Below are positions 16,922 to 25,862 of a stretch of DNA of 64,000 nt, piece by piece. The position numbers were made by a program, and so were the translations under genes. This DNA comes from Pararhodobacter marinus (lineage in GTDB: Bacteria; Pseudomonadota; Alphaproteobacteria; Rhodobacterales; Rhodobacteraceae), in the NCBI RefSeq assembly GCF_003122215.1, contig NZ_QEYD01000001.1, forward strand, positions 434,001-498,000, in the 5' to 3' direction. The first letter of the stretch is position 1; every line of letters begins with the position of its first letter. The notes beneath the pieces were generated by a model. It saw only the letters and a list, made by a program, of their open reading frames with translations, did not search any database and was not told the origin of the DNA.

Positions 16922-17848
16922 ATGAGGCAGGACCGTATCATCGGGGTGATCGGCGCAGGGCTCATGGGCCACGGCATCGCCCTTGTCATGGCGCGCTCGG
17001 GTCTGCGCGTCGCCATCACCGATCCGATGGCCGAGGCGCGGGCGGCGCTGCCCGGCCGGGTGCGCGACTCGATGGCGCTGATGGGTCATGACGAGGCCAC
17101 GATCTCGGCCACCCTGTCGCGGATCGCGGTGCACGACACGCTCGCCGCGACCGTGGCCGAAGCCCATGCGGTGTTCGAGGCCGCGCCCGAGAAAATGGCG
17201 CTGAAGCAGTCGATCTTTGCCGAGATCGAGACCCACGCGCCGCGCGATTGCATCCTGGCCTCGAACACATCGGTCATGCCGATCACGGAGATCATGCAGG
17301 GCCTCGCCCACAAGGACCGCGCGCTGGGAACGCATTGGTGGAACCCGCCGCACATGATCCCGCTGGTCGAGGTCATCCGCACCGAAGGAACGGCCGAGCC
17401 CGCGATGGCCACGATGATGGCGCTGCTGGCCGAGGCGGGGAAGACGCCGGTGCGCGTCGACAAGGACGTGCCGGGCTTCATCGGCAACCGGTTGCAGCAT
17501 GCGCTGTGGCGCGAGGCCGTGAGCCTTGTCGAGCGCGGGATCTGCGACGCGGAATCCGTCGATACCGTGGTGAAATCCTGCTTCGGGCGGCGGTTGTCGG
17601 TGCTGGGCCCGTTGGAGAACGCCGATCTGGTGGGCACGGATCTGACGCTCGCCATCCATGAAACGGTTTTGGCCGACCTCGAAAACCGCCAGGGCCCCTC
17701 GCCTTACCTTCAGCAACTGGTCGCCGACGGCAAGCTCGGCATGAAGTCGGGCGAGGGGTTCCGCCGCTGGACCCCGGAGGAGGCCGCAAAGGTCCGCAAC
17801 CGGGTCACCACGCATCTGAAGAAACTGGACACGATTCTGGACGACTGA
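16922..17848 (+). CDS. 3-hydroxyacyl-CoA dehydrogenase family protein (carnitine dehydrogenase-like)
   Basis: This 308-residue protein has a Rossmann motif IGVIGAGLMGHGIA (Gly11, Gly13, Gly16) and the catalytic region SNTSVMPITEI...GTHWWNPPHMIPLVEVI, with the His and Asn of the family. The single-domain length fits the group containing L-carnitine dehydrogenase, L-gulonate 3-dehydrogenase (lambda-crystallin) and short 3-hydroxybutyryl-CoA dehydrogenases. Together with the downstream BKACE gene it suggests oxidation of a free beta-hydroxy acid to a beta-keto acid. It starts four bases after the SDR stop. Confidence 0.88.
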   Translation: MRQDRIIGVIGAGLMGHGIALVMARSGLRVAITDPMAEARAALPGRVRDSMALMGHDEATISATLSRIAVHDTLAATVAEAHAVFEAAPEKMALKQSIFAEIETHAPRDCILASNTSVMPITEIMQGLAHKDRALGTHWWNPPHMIPLVEVIRTEGTAEPAMATMMALLAEAGKTPVRVDKDVPGFIGNRLQHALWREAVSLVERGICDAESVDTVVKSCFGRRLSVLGPLENADLVGTDLTLAIHETVLADLENRQGPSPYLQQLVADGKLGMKSGEGFRRWTPEEAAKVRNRVTTHLKKLDTILDD

Positions 17849-17884
17849 CGCTTTTCAACATCTCGAACTGGGGAGGACGAGACG

Positions 17885-19153
17885 ATGAAGACCTTGAACA
17901 GACGGCATTTTCTGACCGGAAGCTCGGCGCTTCTGGCGGCGCCCGCGATCTTGCGGGCCACGCGCGCCTATGCGCAGACGCCAACGATCAAGGTGGGCCA
18001 TGTGAGCCCGCGCACCGGGCCGCTGGCGGGCTTTGCCGAGGCCGATGACTATATCCTGCAGGCAATCGGGGAACGCTTCGGCGCCGGGGTCGAGAATAAC
18101 GGCCGCGCCTGGCAGATCGAGATCATCTCGAAGGACAGCCAGTCGAATCCGAACCGCGCCGCCGAGGTGGCGAGCGAGCTGATCCTGTCCGACGAGGTCG
18201 ACATCATCGTCGCCGCCTCGACGCCCGACACGGTCAACCCGGTCTCGGATCAGGCCGAGATCAACGAGGTGCCCTGCATCACCACCGATTGCCCGTGGCA
18301 GCCCTATTTCTTCGGTCGCGGCGGCAACCCGGCCGAGGGTTTCCTGAGCACCTACCATTTCTTCTGGGGGCTCGAGGACGTGATCGGCGCCTTCCTGGCC
18401 ATGTGGGATGGATCGGGCGTGGCGAAGTCCGTGGGCGGCCTGTTTCCGAACGACGCGGACGGCAATGCCTGGGGCGATCCCGAACTGGGGCTGCCGACAC
18501 CCTTGGCCGCGGCCGGCTACGCGCTGACGGATCCCGGGCGCTATCAGCCGATGACGGATGATTTCTCGAACTACATCAATGCCTTCAAAGAAGCGGGCTG
18601 CGAAATCGTCACGGGCAACATGATCCCGCCGGACTTTGGCACGTTCTGGAACCAGGCCGCGCAACAGGGCTTCAATCCGAAGATCGTCACCATCGGCAAG
18701 GCGCTTCTGTTCCCGTCGGTGATCGAGGGCCTTGGCGAGCGGGGCATTGGCCTGTCGTCCGAGGTTTGGTGGTCGCCCTCGCATCCGTTCTCGTCGTCGC
18801 TGACCGGGGCCTCTGCGGGCGATCTGGCGGGGGGCTACATGCAGACGACGGGTCGCCCCTGGACCCAGCCCATCGGCTTCAAGCACGCGCTGTTCGAAGT
18901 GGTCGCGGATGTCGTGGCGCGGGCCGAGGATCTGGAAGATCCCGAGGCGATCATCGCCGCCATCGCTGCGACCGACATGAACACCATCGTCGGCCCGGTG
19001 AACTGGGCGAACGGGCCGGTGCCCAATGTCACCAAGACGCCGCTGGTCGCCGGTCAGTGGCAGCGCGAGGGCGATGGCGTCGACCTGAAGATCGTCGCGA
19101 ATGCCACGGCGCCCGAGATTCCCACGACCGGCGAACTGATGCTGCTGTCCTGA
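17885..19153 (+). CDS. Branched-chain-type ABC transporter substrate-binding protein, Tat signal
   Basis: The 422-residue precursor has a twin-arginine signal (NRRHFLTG near residue 6, cleavage after ATRAYA), so it is probably exported folded. The mature part has the type I periplasmic binding fold of Liv-like proteins (KVGHVSPRTGPLAGFAEADD, then IIVAASTPDTVNPVSDQAEI). The large aromatic-rich middle (CPWQPYFFGRGGN) resembles binding proteins for amides or other organic acids rather than leucine itself. It is the first transport gene of the cluster, followed by a stem-loop and then both ATPases and both permeases. Confidence 0.9.
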   Translation: MKTLNRRHFLTGSSALLAAPAILRATRAYAQTPTIKVGHVSPRTGPLAGFAEADDYILQAIGERFGAGVENNGRAWQIEIISKDSQSNPNRAAEVASELILSDEVDIIVAASTPDTVNPVSDQAEINEVPCITTDCPWQPYFFGRGGNPAEGFLSTYHFFWGLEDVIGAFLAMWDGSGVAKSVGGLFPNDADGNAWGDPELGLPTPLAAAGYALTDPGRYQPMTDDFSNYINAFKEAGCEIVTGNMIPPDFGTFWNQAAQQGFNPKIVTIGKALLFPSVIEGLGERGIGLSSEVWWSPSHPFSSSLTGASAGDLAGGYMQTTGRPWTQPIGFKHALFEVVADVVARAEDLEDPEAIIAAIAATDMNTIVGPVNWANGPVPNVTKTPLVAGQWQREGDGVDLKIVANATAPEIPTTGELMLLS

Positions 19154-19162
19154 GCCAAGAAG

Positions 19163-19187
19163 GGGGCCGCCCGAAAGGGGCGGTCCC
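19163..19187 (+). other. Stem-loop between binding protein and ATPase genes
   Basis: GGGGCCGCCC (19163-19172) pairs with GGGCGGTCCC (19178-19187) across the loop GAAAG, with one G-U pair. No T tract follows. Hairpins at this position in ABC operons commonly stabilise the binding-protein message or trim downstream expression. Confidence 0.6.
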
Positions 19188-19205
19188 GTACCTGCGGGAG
19201 AGACG

Positions 19206-19934
19206 ATGTCTGCGATCCTTGAACTTCAGGGCGTGAAGAAAGCCTTCGGCGCCGTTGTCGTGGCGGACGATCAGTCTTGGTCGCTGGCCCCGGGCGAGGC
19301 GCTGGGGGTGCTGGGTCCCAATGGCGCTGGCAAGACCTCGATGTTCAACCTCGTCACCGGGACGCTGTCGACGGATGCGGGCAGGATCCGGCTTGACGGG
19401 CAGGACATCACCGGCTGGTCGGCGGCAAGGCGCTGCCGCGCCGGGATCGCCCGCAGTTTCCAGGTTCCCCAGCCCTTCGCGCATATGACGGTATTCGAGA
19501 ATGCCTATGTCGCGGCGACGCAGGGCGCGGGCCTGTCGGGTCGCGCGGCCGAAACGCATTGTCTCGATGTGCTCGACCGCACGGGCCTTGTCGCCAAGTC
19601 GAACGTGCAGGCGGGCGGGCTGACGCTTCTGGAACGCAAGCGGCTGGAACTGAGCCGAGCGCTGTGTGCGAAGCCGCGCGTGATCCTGCTAGACGAGATC
19701 GCGGGCGGCCTGACGGAACATGAATGCCAGTCGCTGATCCAGACGATCCGCGACGTGCATGCGACGGGCGTGTCGATCGTCTGGATCGAGCATGTGGTGC
19801 ATGCTCTTCTGGCCGTGGTCAGTCGCCTGATGGTGATCGATTTCGGCCGCAAGATCGCCGAGGGCGAGCCGAACGCGATCATGCAGTCGCGCGAGGTGAA
19901 GGAAATCTATCTGGGGATCGAAGCCGATGCCTGA
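19206..19934 (+). CDS. Branched-chain-type ABC transporter ATP-binding protein (LivG-like)
   Basis: This 242-residue ATPase has Walker A GPNGAGKTSMFN, a degenerate signature before ILLDEIAGGLTEHE (Walker B), and the LivG-specific spacing with IARSFQVPQPFAHMTVFENAYVAA. It energises uptake together with the next ATPase. The signature region reads LTLLERKRLELSRALC, a known variation in LivG. It overlaps the LivF-like gene by eight bases. Confidence 0.92.
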   Translation: MSAILELQGVKKAFGAVVVADDQSWSLAPGEALGVLGPNGAGKTSMFNLVTGTLSTDAGRIRLDGQDITGWSAARRCRAGIARSFQVPQPFAHMTVFENAYVAATQGAGLSGRAAETHCLDVLDRTGLVAKSNVQAGGLTLLERKRLELSRALCAKPRVILLDEIAGGLTEHECQSLIQTIRDVHATGVSIVWIEHVVHALLAVVSRLMVIDFGRKIAEGEPNAIMQSREVKEIYLGIEADA

Positions 19935-20631
19935 CGCCCTTCTGACCCTTCAGGCGCTGAACGCGCATTACGGGGATTTTCAGGCGCTTTACGGTGTCGA
20001 TCTGCGGGTCGACCCGGGCGAGGTTGTGGCGGTGATCGGCGCGAACGGCGCGGGCAAGACGACGATGCTGCGCTCCATCGCCGGGCTTCTGAAGAACGCA
20101 CCCGGGGCGATCCGCTGGAAAGGGCAGGCCATCGGCGCGCTGCGTGCCGATCAGGTCGCGGGGCGGGGGATCGCGCTGGTGCCCGAGGGGCGGCTTCTGT
20201 TCCCGTCGCTCAGCGTCGAGGAAAATCTGGTCATCGGCGGGCAGCTCGGCCGCAAGGGGCCGTGGAGCCTGCAGCGGGTCTACGACCTGTTCCCGATCCT
20301 GAAGGAACGCCGCCACCAGCAATCGACCTCGCTGTCGGGGGGTCAGCAGCAGATGGTCGCCATCGGCCGGGCGCTGATGGCAAACCCCGAACTGGTGCTC
20401 ATGGACGAGATCAGCCTGGGCCTTGCCCCGGTCATCATCCGCCAGATCTACGAGGCCCTGCCCGGCATCGTCGGCGAGGGGCTGACGGCGGTGATCGTCG
20501 AGCAGGACATCGCCAAGGCGCTGTCGGTCTCGCAGCGGGTCTATTGCCTGCAGGAGGGTCGCGTCTCGCTGGAAGGCCAATCGCAAACCGTGCCGCGCGA
20601 AGACATCACCCGCGCCTATTTCGGAGTCTGA
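19927..20631 (+). CDS. Branched-chain-type ABC transporter ATP-binding protein (LivF-like)
   Basis: This 234-residue ATPase has Walker A GANGAGKTTMLRSI, signature LSGGQQQMVAIGRALM and Walker B LVLMDEISLGLAP, the LivF pattern. It forms a heterodimer with the LivG-like subunit on the cytoplasmic face. Its start lies inside the end of the previous gene, and the permease gene begins four bases after its stop. Confidence 0.93.
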   Translation: MPDALLTLQALNAHYGDFQALYGVDLRVDPGEVVAVIGANGAGKTTMLRSIAGLLKNAPGAIRWKGQAIGALRADQVAGRGIALVPEGRLLFPSLSVEENLVIGGQLGRKGPWSLQRVYDLFPILKERRHQQSTSLSGGQQQMVAIGRALMANPELVLMDEISLGLAPVIIRQIYEALPGIVGEGLTAVIVEQDIAKALSVSQRVYCLQEGRVSLEGQSQTVPREDITRAYFGV

Positions 20632-20634
20632 CGC

Positions 20635-21498
20635 ATGGACTGGCTCAACGCCCTTGTTCAGGGAGTGCTGCTGGGCGGGCTTTACGCCCTGTTCGCGGCG
20701 GGTCTGTCGCTGATCTTCGGGGTCATGCGGCTGGTCAACATCGCGCATGGCGACCTGATCGTGCTGTCGGCCTATATCGCGCTCAGCTTCGGCGTCGCGC
20801 TGGGCCTGAACCCGCTGGTGGCGCTGCTGCTGGTGGTGCCGACCATGGCGCTGATCGGCTACGCCCTGCAACGTCTGATCCTGAATCGCACGATGGGCGA
20901 GGATATCCTGCCGCCCCTTCTGGTGACGTTCGGCCTGTCGGTGATCCTGCAGAACGCGCTGCTCATGGGCTATTCCGCCGATCCGCAGAATCTGCAGGCG
21001 GGCGCGATCGAGACGGCGTCGGTCACGCTCGGGCCGCTGGCGGTGGGGTTGATGCCGGTGATGGTCTTCGCCACCGCCGTCGCGGTCATCGCGGCGCTGC
21101 AATGGATGTTCTACCGCACCGCCCTGGGGCGGGCGTTCCGGGCGACATCGGACCGGCAGGACGTGGCGCAGCTGATGGGGCTGAACCGGGCGCATGTCTT
21201 CGGGTTGGCCATGGCCCTGTCGCTGGCGGTGACGGCGCTGGCGGGCGTGTTCCTCGGGATCCGCACGGCCTTTGACCCGGCCGCCGGTGGCGCGCGGCTG
21301 ATCTTCGGCTTCGAGGCGGTGATCATCGGCGGGCTGGGCAATCTGTGGGGGACGCTGGCAGGCGGCGTGATCCTGGGTGTTGCGCAGACCGTGGGGGCAA
21401 AGATCGACCCGGGCTATCAGATCCTTGCCGGACATGTCGTTTTCCTGATCATACTGGCCCTGCGCCCGCGCGGCCTGTTCCCGAGGATCGACGGATGA
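20635..21498 (+). CDS. Branched-chain-type ABC transporter permease (LivH-like)
   Basis: This 287-residue inner-membrane protein has about eight hydrophobic segments. Family marks are GLYALFAAGLSLIFGVMRLVNIAHGD near the N-terminus, GRAFRATSDRQDVAQLMGLN (the EAA-like coupling loop) and GGLGNLWGTLAGGVILG. It pairs with the LivM-like permease, whose start overlaps its stop (ATGA). Confidence 0.94.
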   Translation: MDWLNALVQGVLLGGLYALFAAGLSLIFGVMRLVNIAHGDLIVLSAYIALSFGVALGLNPLVALLLVVPTMALIGYALQRLILNRTMGEDILPPLLVTFGLSVILQNALLMGYSADPQNLQAGAIETASVTLGPLAVGLMPVMVFATAVAVIAALQWMFYRTALGRAFRATSDRQDVAQLMGLNRAHVFGLAMALSLAVTALAGVFLGIRTAFDPAAGGARLIFGFEAVIIGGLGNLWGTLAGGVILGVAQTVGAKIDPGYQILAGHVVFLIILALRPRGLFPRIDG

Positions 21499-22511
21499 CC
21501 CTTTCAGTCACACGCCGCACCCGCCTTTCGACCACCTGGCTGATCCTGCTGGTGCCCATCGTTCTGCTGCTGATCGCGGCTCCGTGGTGGGCGGGCCGCG
21601 CCGACCTGCGGCTGATGGGCGAGATCGCGCTCTATATGTCGCTGGCCATCCTGTGGAACCTGCTGGCGGGCTATGCCGGTCTGGTATCGGTGGGCCAGCA
21701 GGCCTATGTCGGCTTCGGCGGTTACCTGTTCTTCGCGCTGACCATGCTGGCCGGGCTGCATCCCTATGCCGCGCTGCCCCTGGTCGTGCTGGCGGGGTTT
21801 GTGATCTCGGCCCCGGTCGCGGTGCTGATCTTCCGGCTGCGGGGCGCCTATTTCGCCATCGGCACCTGGGTCGTGGCCGAGGTTTTCCGGTTGTCATTCG
21901 CCCAGATTTCCAGCCTCGGCGGCGGCTCGGGCACGTCGCTGGCGCCCGACATCGTCCGTTCGCTGGCCGACGGGCGCGACGCGCGCGAGGCGGTGGCCTG
22001 GTGGCTGGCGCTTGGCGCGGCGGCGCTGGTGCTGGGAACCGTGGTCTGGCTCCTGCGCTCGCGCCAGGGCGTGGCGCTGACCGCGATCCGCGACAACGAA
22101 CTGGCGGCGCGGTCGCTGGGGATCGACATCTGGCGCACCAAGTTCACCGTCTATGTCGTGGTTTCGGGCCTGACGGCCCTCATCGGCGCGCTGATCTTCC
22201 TGCAAAAGCTGCGCATCTCGCCCGATGCCGCCTTCAGCGCCAATGACTGGACCGCCTTTGTCATCTTCATCGTCGTGATCGGTGGAATCGGCACGCTCGA
22301 AGGTCCGATCCTGGGAACGCTGATCTTCTTCGCCCTGCGCGAGACGCTCGCCGATCTGGGGACGCTGTATCTGATTGCGCTTGGCATCGTCGCCATCGTC
22401 ATCATGCTGTTCGCGCCGCGCGGTCTGTGGGGATTCCTGCGTGATCGCTGGGGCCTTGAACTTTTCCCGCTCAGCCGACGGGTGAGCGGCCTTGCCAAGA
22501 AGGAGGCCTGA
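21495..22511 (+). CDS. Branched-chain-type ABC transporter permease (LivM-like)
   Basis: This 338-residue permease has YMSLAILWNLLAGYAGLVSVGQQA, then FRLRGAYFAIGTWVVAE and RDNELAARSLGIDIWRTKF (coupling loop), all typical of LivM. The start at 21495 overlaps the LivH stop. Its 3' end contains AAGGAGG, which serves as the ribosome site for the BKACE gene starting two bases after its stop, so the cleavage enzyme is tightly tied to transport. Confidence 0.94.
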   Translation: MTLSVTRRTRLSTTWLILLVPIVLLLIAAPWWAGRADLRLMGEIALYMSLAILWNLLAGYAGLVSVGQQAYVGFGGYLFFALTMLAGLHPYAALPLVVLAGFVISAPVAVLIFRLRGAYFAIGTWVVAEVFRLSFAQISSLGGGSGTSLAPDIVRSLADGRDAREAVAWWLALGAAALVLGTVVWLLRSRQGVALTAIRDNELAARSLGIDIWRTKFTVYVVVSGLTALIGALIFLQKLRISPDAAFSANDWTAFVIFIVVIGGIGTLEGPILGTLIFFALRETLADLGTLYLIALGIVAIVIMLFAPRGLWGFLRDRWGLELFPLSRRVSGLAKKEA

Positions 22512-22512
22512 C

Positions 22513-23445
22513 ATGGCCCGCAAACCGAAGACCATCATCACCTGCGCAGTAACGGGGGCGATTCATACGCCCACCATGTCGGACGCTCTGCCCTATACCT
22601 ACGATCAGATCGCCACGCAGGCGATCGCCGCGGCCGAGGCCGGCGCCTCGATCCTGCATCTGCATGCGCGTAACCCGGATACCGGCGCGCCCTCGATCGA
22701 CCCCGGCGATTTCGCGCCCTTCCTCGCGCGCATCAAGCAGGCCACGGATGCGGTGGTGAACATCTCGACCGGGGGGTCGCTGACGGCCTCGATCCAGGAG
22801 CGGATCGCCCCCGCCAAGACCTTCTCGCCCGAGATGTGCTCGATGAATATGGGCTCGCTCAATTTCAGCTTCCACGGGCTGGCCAGCCGCTATGCCGAAT
22901 GGAAATTCGACTGGGAGAAATCCTATGTCGAAGGCTCCGAGGGCAACATTTTCCGCAATACCTTCAAGGACATCAAGGAAGCGGCCGAGACGCTGGCCCC
23001 GCACGAGATCAAGTTCGAGCACGAGATCTACGATGTCGGCCACCTGTATAACCTGAAATTCATGCTGGATCAGGGACACTTCAAGGCGCCGATCTTCCTG
23101 CAATTCGTGCTGGGGATCCTGGGCGGGATCGGCGCGGACGTGGAAAACCTGGTGTTCATGAAACGCACTGCCGACAAGCTCTTCGGCGATCAGTACCGCT
23201 GGTCTGTTCTGGCCGCGGGCGCCGCGCAGATCCCGATGGCGGTGACGGCGTCGCAGATGGGCGGGCATGTCCGTGTCGGGCTGGAGGACAGCCTGTTCAT
23301 TACCCGCGGCGAGCTGGCCGGATCGAACGCCCAGCAGGTCGCCAAGATCCGCCGGCTGATCGAAGACCTCGGCCACGCCGTCGCCACCCCGGACGAAGCG
23401 CGCGAAATCCTCGATCTGAAGGGCGGCGACAAGGTCGCGTTCTGA
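22513..23445 (+). CDS. Beta-keto acid cleavage enzyme (BKACE)
   Basis: This 310-residue TIM-barrel enzyme belongs to the family of 3-keto-5-aminohexanoate cleavage enzyme, DUF849. The metal motif HLHAR is at His49/His51, and the C-terminal HVRVGLEDSLF holds the third ligand region. Known members condense a beta-keto acid with acetyl-CoA to give acetoacetate and a new acyl-CoA; substrates include 3-keto-5-aminohexanoate and dehydrocarnitine. The exact substrate here is unknown. The start ATG follows AAGGAGG inside livM. It ends the plus-strand operon and is convergent with the kinase gene. Confidence 0.93.
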   Translation: MARKPKTIITCAVTGAIHTPTMSDALPYTYDQIATQAIAAAEAGASILHLHARNPDTGAPSIDPGDFAPFLARIKQATDAVVNISTGGSLTASIQERIAPAKTFSPEMCSMNMGSLNFSFHGLASRYAEWKFDWEKSYVEGSEGNIFRNTFKDIKEAAETLAPHEIKFEHEIYDVGHLYNLKFMLDQGHFKAPIFLQFVLGILGGIGADVENLVFMKRTADKLFGDQYRWSVLAAGAAQIPMAVTASQMGGHVRVGLEDSLFITRGELAGSNAQQVAKIRRLIEDLGHAVATPDEAREILDLKGGDKVAF

Positions 23446-23466
23446 GCCTTGGGGGCGTGACGCGGG

Positions 23467-23482
23467 CGCCGGATCACCGGCG
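23467..23482. terminator. Possible terminator hairpin after BKACE
   Basis: CGCCGG and CCGGCG (23467-23472, 23477-23482) are perfectly complementary around ATCA. No T tract follows, so the function is uncertain. It lies in the gap between the convergent BKACE and kinase genes. Confidence 0.35.
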
Positions 23483-23560
23483 TCTCGCGGGACGCGCCGC
23501 GACGGGGACCCGGGATGGTGCGACGGAAAGCCCTGCCGTGGCGGTCTTGCACCGCCCGGT

Positions 23561-24490
23561 TCAGGCTACCTGCTGCGCGACAAGCTCGCGCGCGGCGGTG
23601 AGGAACCGCTGGCTGCGTTCCGACGCGCCGGGCTCGCTCAGGCGCGGGACGATCCATCCCAGATAGCTGCTCGCGCGCAAGGCGATGAACAGGTCGAGCG
23701 CGCGCGTATCGATGGCGCGCACGGCGCCGTACCCGTCCAGCAAGGCATCTCTGAGAACGGGATAATCCGGTTCCGGACGGGCCTTGAACAGGGTCGTGGC
23801 AAGGTCGAACAGCCGGTAGCCGAAACCGCCATCATCGAAATCCACGAAATGCAGCTGCGCGCCGTCGATGAGGATGTTCTCGCGTACCAGATCCGCATGG
23901 ATCAGGCCCCTGTCCGCGGTTGCGTCGATCTGGGCCAGCTGCGCATCGGCCCGTGCCCGGAACCCTTCGAACAGCGCCCGGTCCCGGGGGTCGAGCATCG
24001 GGTTCTCCCAGAACCGCCCCCAGAGCGGCGCCTCGCCCACCAGCCCCGCCCGGTCCCAGGATGCGCGCGCAAAACCCGCCGGACGGGCCCAGGCATCGCT
24101 GACGTCATGCATCCGCGCCATGTCGCGACCCAGCTGGCGGAACAATCCCGCGCGGTCCGGCAGGTCGAGCGGCGTGCCCGTCACGCCCATCGGGCGACCG
24201 GGAAGCCAGTTCAGAACGCTGGCATAGCCGTTCTCCAGCGGTTGAAGCATCGCACCGTCAAGGCCGGGGACCGGGCGCGGAACGCCGAGGCCCCCCTCAT
24301 GCAGCGCCTGCAGCCAGTCCAGCTCGGAGGCCAGCTCGGCCTGCGTGCGATAGCCCGGGCGATGCAGCCGCAGGGCGACGACACGGCCCCCTTGCTCGAC
24401 CCGCCAGACCTTGTTCTCGCGCTGGGCCACCAATTGCGTGGCGGCGCCGTCCAGACCCCAGCGGGCCAGCATCCCGTCCGGCGCGCTCAT
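23561..24490 (-). CDS. APH-family small-molecule kinase
   Basis: This 309-residue protein has the aminoglycoside phosphotransferase/choline kinase fold: N-terminal ATP lobe (ENKVWRVEQGGRVVALRLHR), catalytic loop HADLVRENIL (His198, Asp200, Asn205) and DFDD (Asp217, metal). The family phosphorylates hydroxyl groups on amino alcohols, homoserine or hydroxylysine. It overlaps the class III PLP enzyme by four bases, the same pairing as hydroxylysine kinase with its phospholyase, so it probably phosphorylates a hydroxy-amine that the partner then cleaves. An antibiotic resistance role is unlikely in this context. Confidence 0.85.
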   Translation of the reverse strand: MSAPDGMLARWGLDGAATQLVAQRENKVWRVEQGGRVVALRLHRPGYRTQAELASELDWLQALHEGGLGVPRPVPGLDGAMLQPLENGYASVLNWLPGRPMGVTGTPLDLPDRAGLFRQLGRDMARMHDVSDAWARPAGFARASWDRAGLVGEAPLWGRFWENPMLDPRDRALFEGFRARADAQLAQIDATADRGLIHADLVRENILIDGAQLHFVDFDDGGFGYRLFDLATTLFKARPEPDYPVLRDALLDGYGAVRAIDTRALDLFIALRASSYLGWIVPRLSEPGASERSQRFLTAARELVAQQVA

Positions 24491-25776
24491 GGCGTCACCG
24501 GCAGGCGCGACAGCACGTCGTCCAGCGCGTCGATCAGGCTGTCGGCATGCGCGGTGGTAAAAGGCATGGGCGGGCGGATCTTCAGCGTATTGCGATGGCG
24601 GCCGAGTTTCGACAACAGGAACCCTTCCTGCCGCAGGGCATTCACCACGCGGTCGGTATAGGCCACGGCGGGTTCGCGGCTGTCGCGGTCCAGCACGAAT
24701 TCCGCGCCGAAGACCAGACCGGAACCCCGCACATCGCCGATGACCGCGTGGCGTTCGCCGAGGGCGCGCAGGCGGGCACGCGCGTGGTTCCCCACGATCG
24801 CGGCCTGCGCGACCAGATCGCGGTCATCAAGCTCGTCCAGCACCGCCATCGCGGCGGCGCAAGAGACCGGGTTGCCGCCGAAAGTGTTGAAATAGCGATA
24901 GCCCTCGCGGAAACGCTGCAAAATCTCCGAGCGCGTGACCACGCCGCCGACGGGATGGCCGTTGCCCATCGGTTTGCCCAGCGTCAGGATATCGGGCACC
25001 ACGCCCATTTTCTCGTGCGCCCACAGATGCGTGCCGGTGCGGCCGAAACCGGATTGCACCTCGTCGCAGATCAGAAGACCCCCGGCCCGGCGCACGACGT
25101 CGGCCACCGGCCTGAGCCAGCCATCAGGATGATCGGGGAAGCCTTCGTTCAGGAAATAGGGACAGATCAGCAGGGCGGCGAAGCCGGTGCCCTCGGCCTC
25201 GTGCCGGGCGATCTGTTCGGCCACGGCCTCGGCGAAAAGGGTGCCGTCGGGATCGGGCCGGCGATAGCTGTCGGGGGCTTCGACGAAACGGAAATACTGG
25301 CCCAGCCCGAACCCCGTTTTCGGCGGGTTCGAGGTGCTGAGCTGACTGACCAGCGCGGTGTTGCCGTGATAGGTGGCGTCCGTCGCGATGATCCCGCGCT
25401 TGCCCGTCATCGCTTCGGCCATGCGCAGGGCGATGTCGTTGGCTTCCGAGCCGGTGCAGGTCAGGATCGCGCTGTCCAGACTGTCATCCATCGTCCCGGT
25501 CAGGCGCGCGACGTAATCGAGAATGCCGTCATGCAGGTAACGGGTATGGGTGTTGAGCGTCGATGCCTGCCGGCAGATCGCCTCGACCACGCGCGGGTTG
25601 CAATGCCCCACATGCGGCACGTTGTTGTAGCAATCGAGATATTTCCGCCCGTCCGCATCCCACAGCCAGACGTCCTCGCCCCGGACGACGTGCACGGGCT
25701 CGTCGTAAAAGGTCGAGACATTCGGGCCGAGATACCGGCGGCGGTCGCTGATCAGGGTTTGCGTGGTGCGGGGCAT
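24487..25776 (-). CDS. Class III PLP enzyme, aminotransferase or amino-alcohol phosphate phospholyase
   Basis: This 429-residue PLP protein has TCTGSEANDIALRMAEA, the cofactor Asp in ICDEVQSGFGRTG (Asp238) and the Schiff-base lysine in TLGKPMGNGHPVGG (Lys268). The GKPxGNGHP form is the one I associate with ethanolamine-phosphate and phosphohydroxylysine phospholyases rather than ordinary transaminases. ATG at 25776 is preferred to a GTG further upstream (25815). Coupled to a kinase gene (four-base overlap), it probably removes phosphate and ammonia from a phosphorylated hydroxy-amine, giving an aldehyde. A plain aminotransferase remains possible. Confidence 0.85.
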   Translation of the reverse strand: MPRTTQTLISDRRRYLGPNVSTFYDEPVHVVRGEDVWLWDADGRKYLDCYNNVPHVGHCNPRVVEAICRQASTLNTHTRYLHDGILDYVARLTGTMDDSLDSAILTCTGSEANDIALRMAEAMTGKRGIIATDATYHGNTALVSQLSTSNPPKTGFGLGQYFRFVEAPDSYRRPDPDGTLFAEAVAEQIARHEAEGTGFAALLICPYFLNEGFPDHPDGWLRPVADVVRRAGGLLICDEVQSGFGRTGTHLWAHEKMGVVPDILTLGKPMGNGHPVGGVVTRSEILQRFREGYRYFNTFGGNPVSCAAAMAVLDELDDRDLVAQAAIVGNHARARLRALGERHAVIGDVRGSGLVFGAEFVLDRDSREPAVAYTDRVVNALRQEGFLLSKLGRHRNTLKIRPPMPFTTAHADSLIDALDDVLSRLPVTP

Positions 25777-25862
25777 GGGCACGTTCCGTTCAGGCAGGCT
25801 TGTTGCGGCGGACACTGCCAGCGGGACGCCTTGCAGGAAAGGAATTCACCGAAGCGGTGCGA

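Noticed and set aside
23561-24490. Antibiotic resistance role for the APH-fold kinase
   Set aside because: It overlaps a PLP enzyme gene in a catabolic island and lacks any resistance context; a metabolic kinase is far more likely.
24487-25815. GTG start at 25815 for the class III PLP gene
   Set aside because: No ribosome site at good distance and the added residues match nothing; the ATG at 25776 is preferred.
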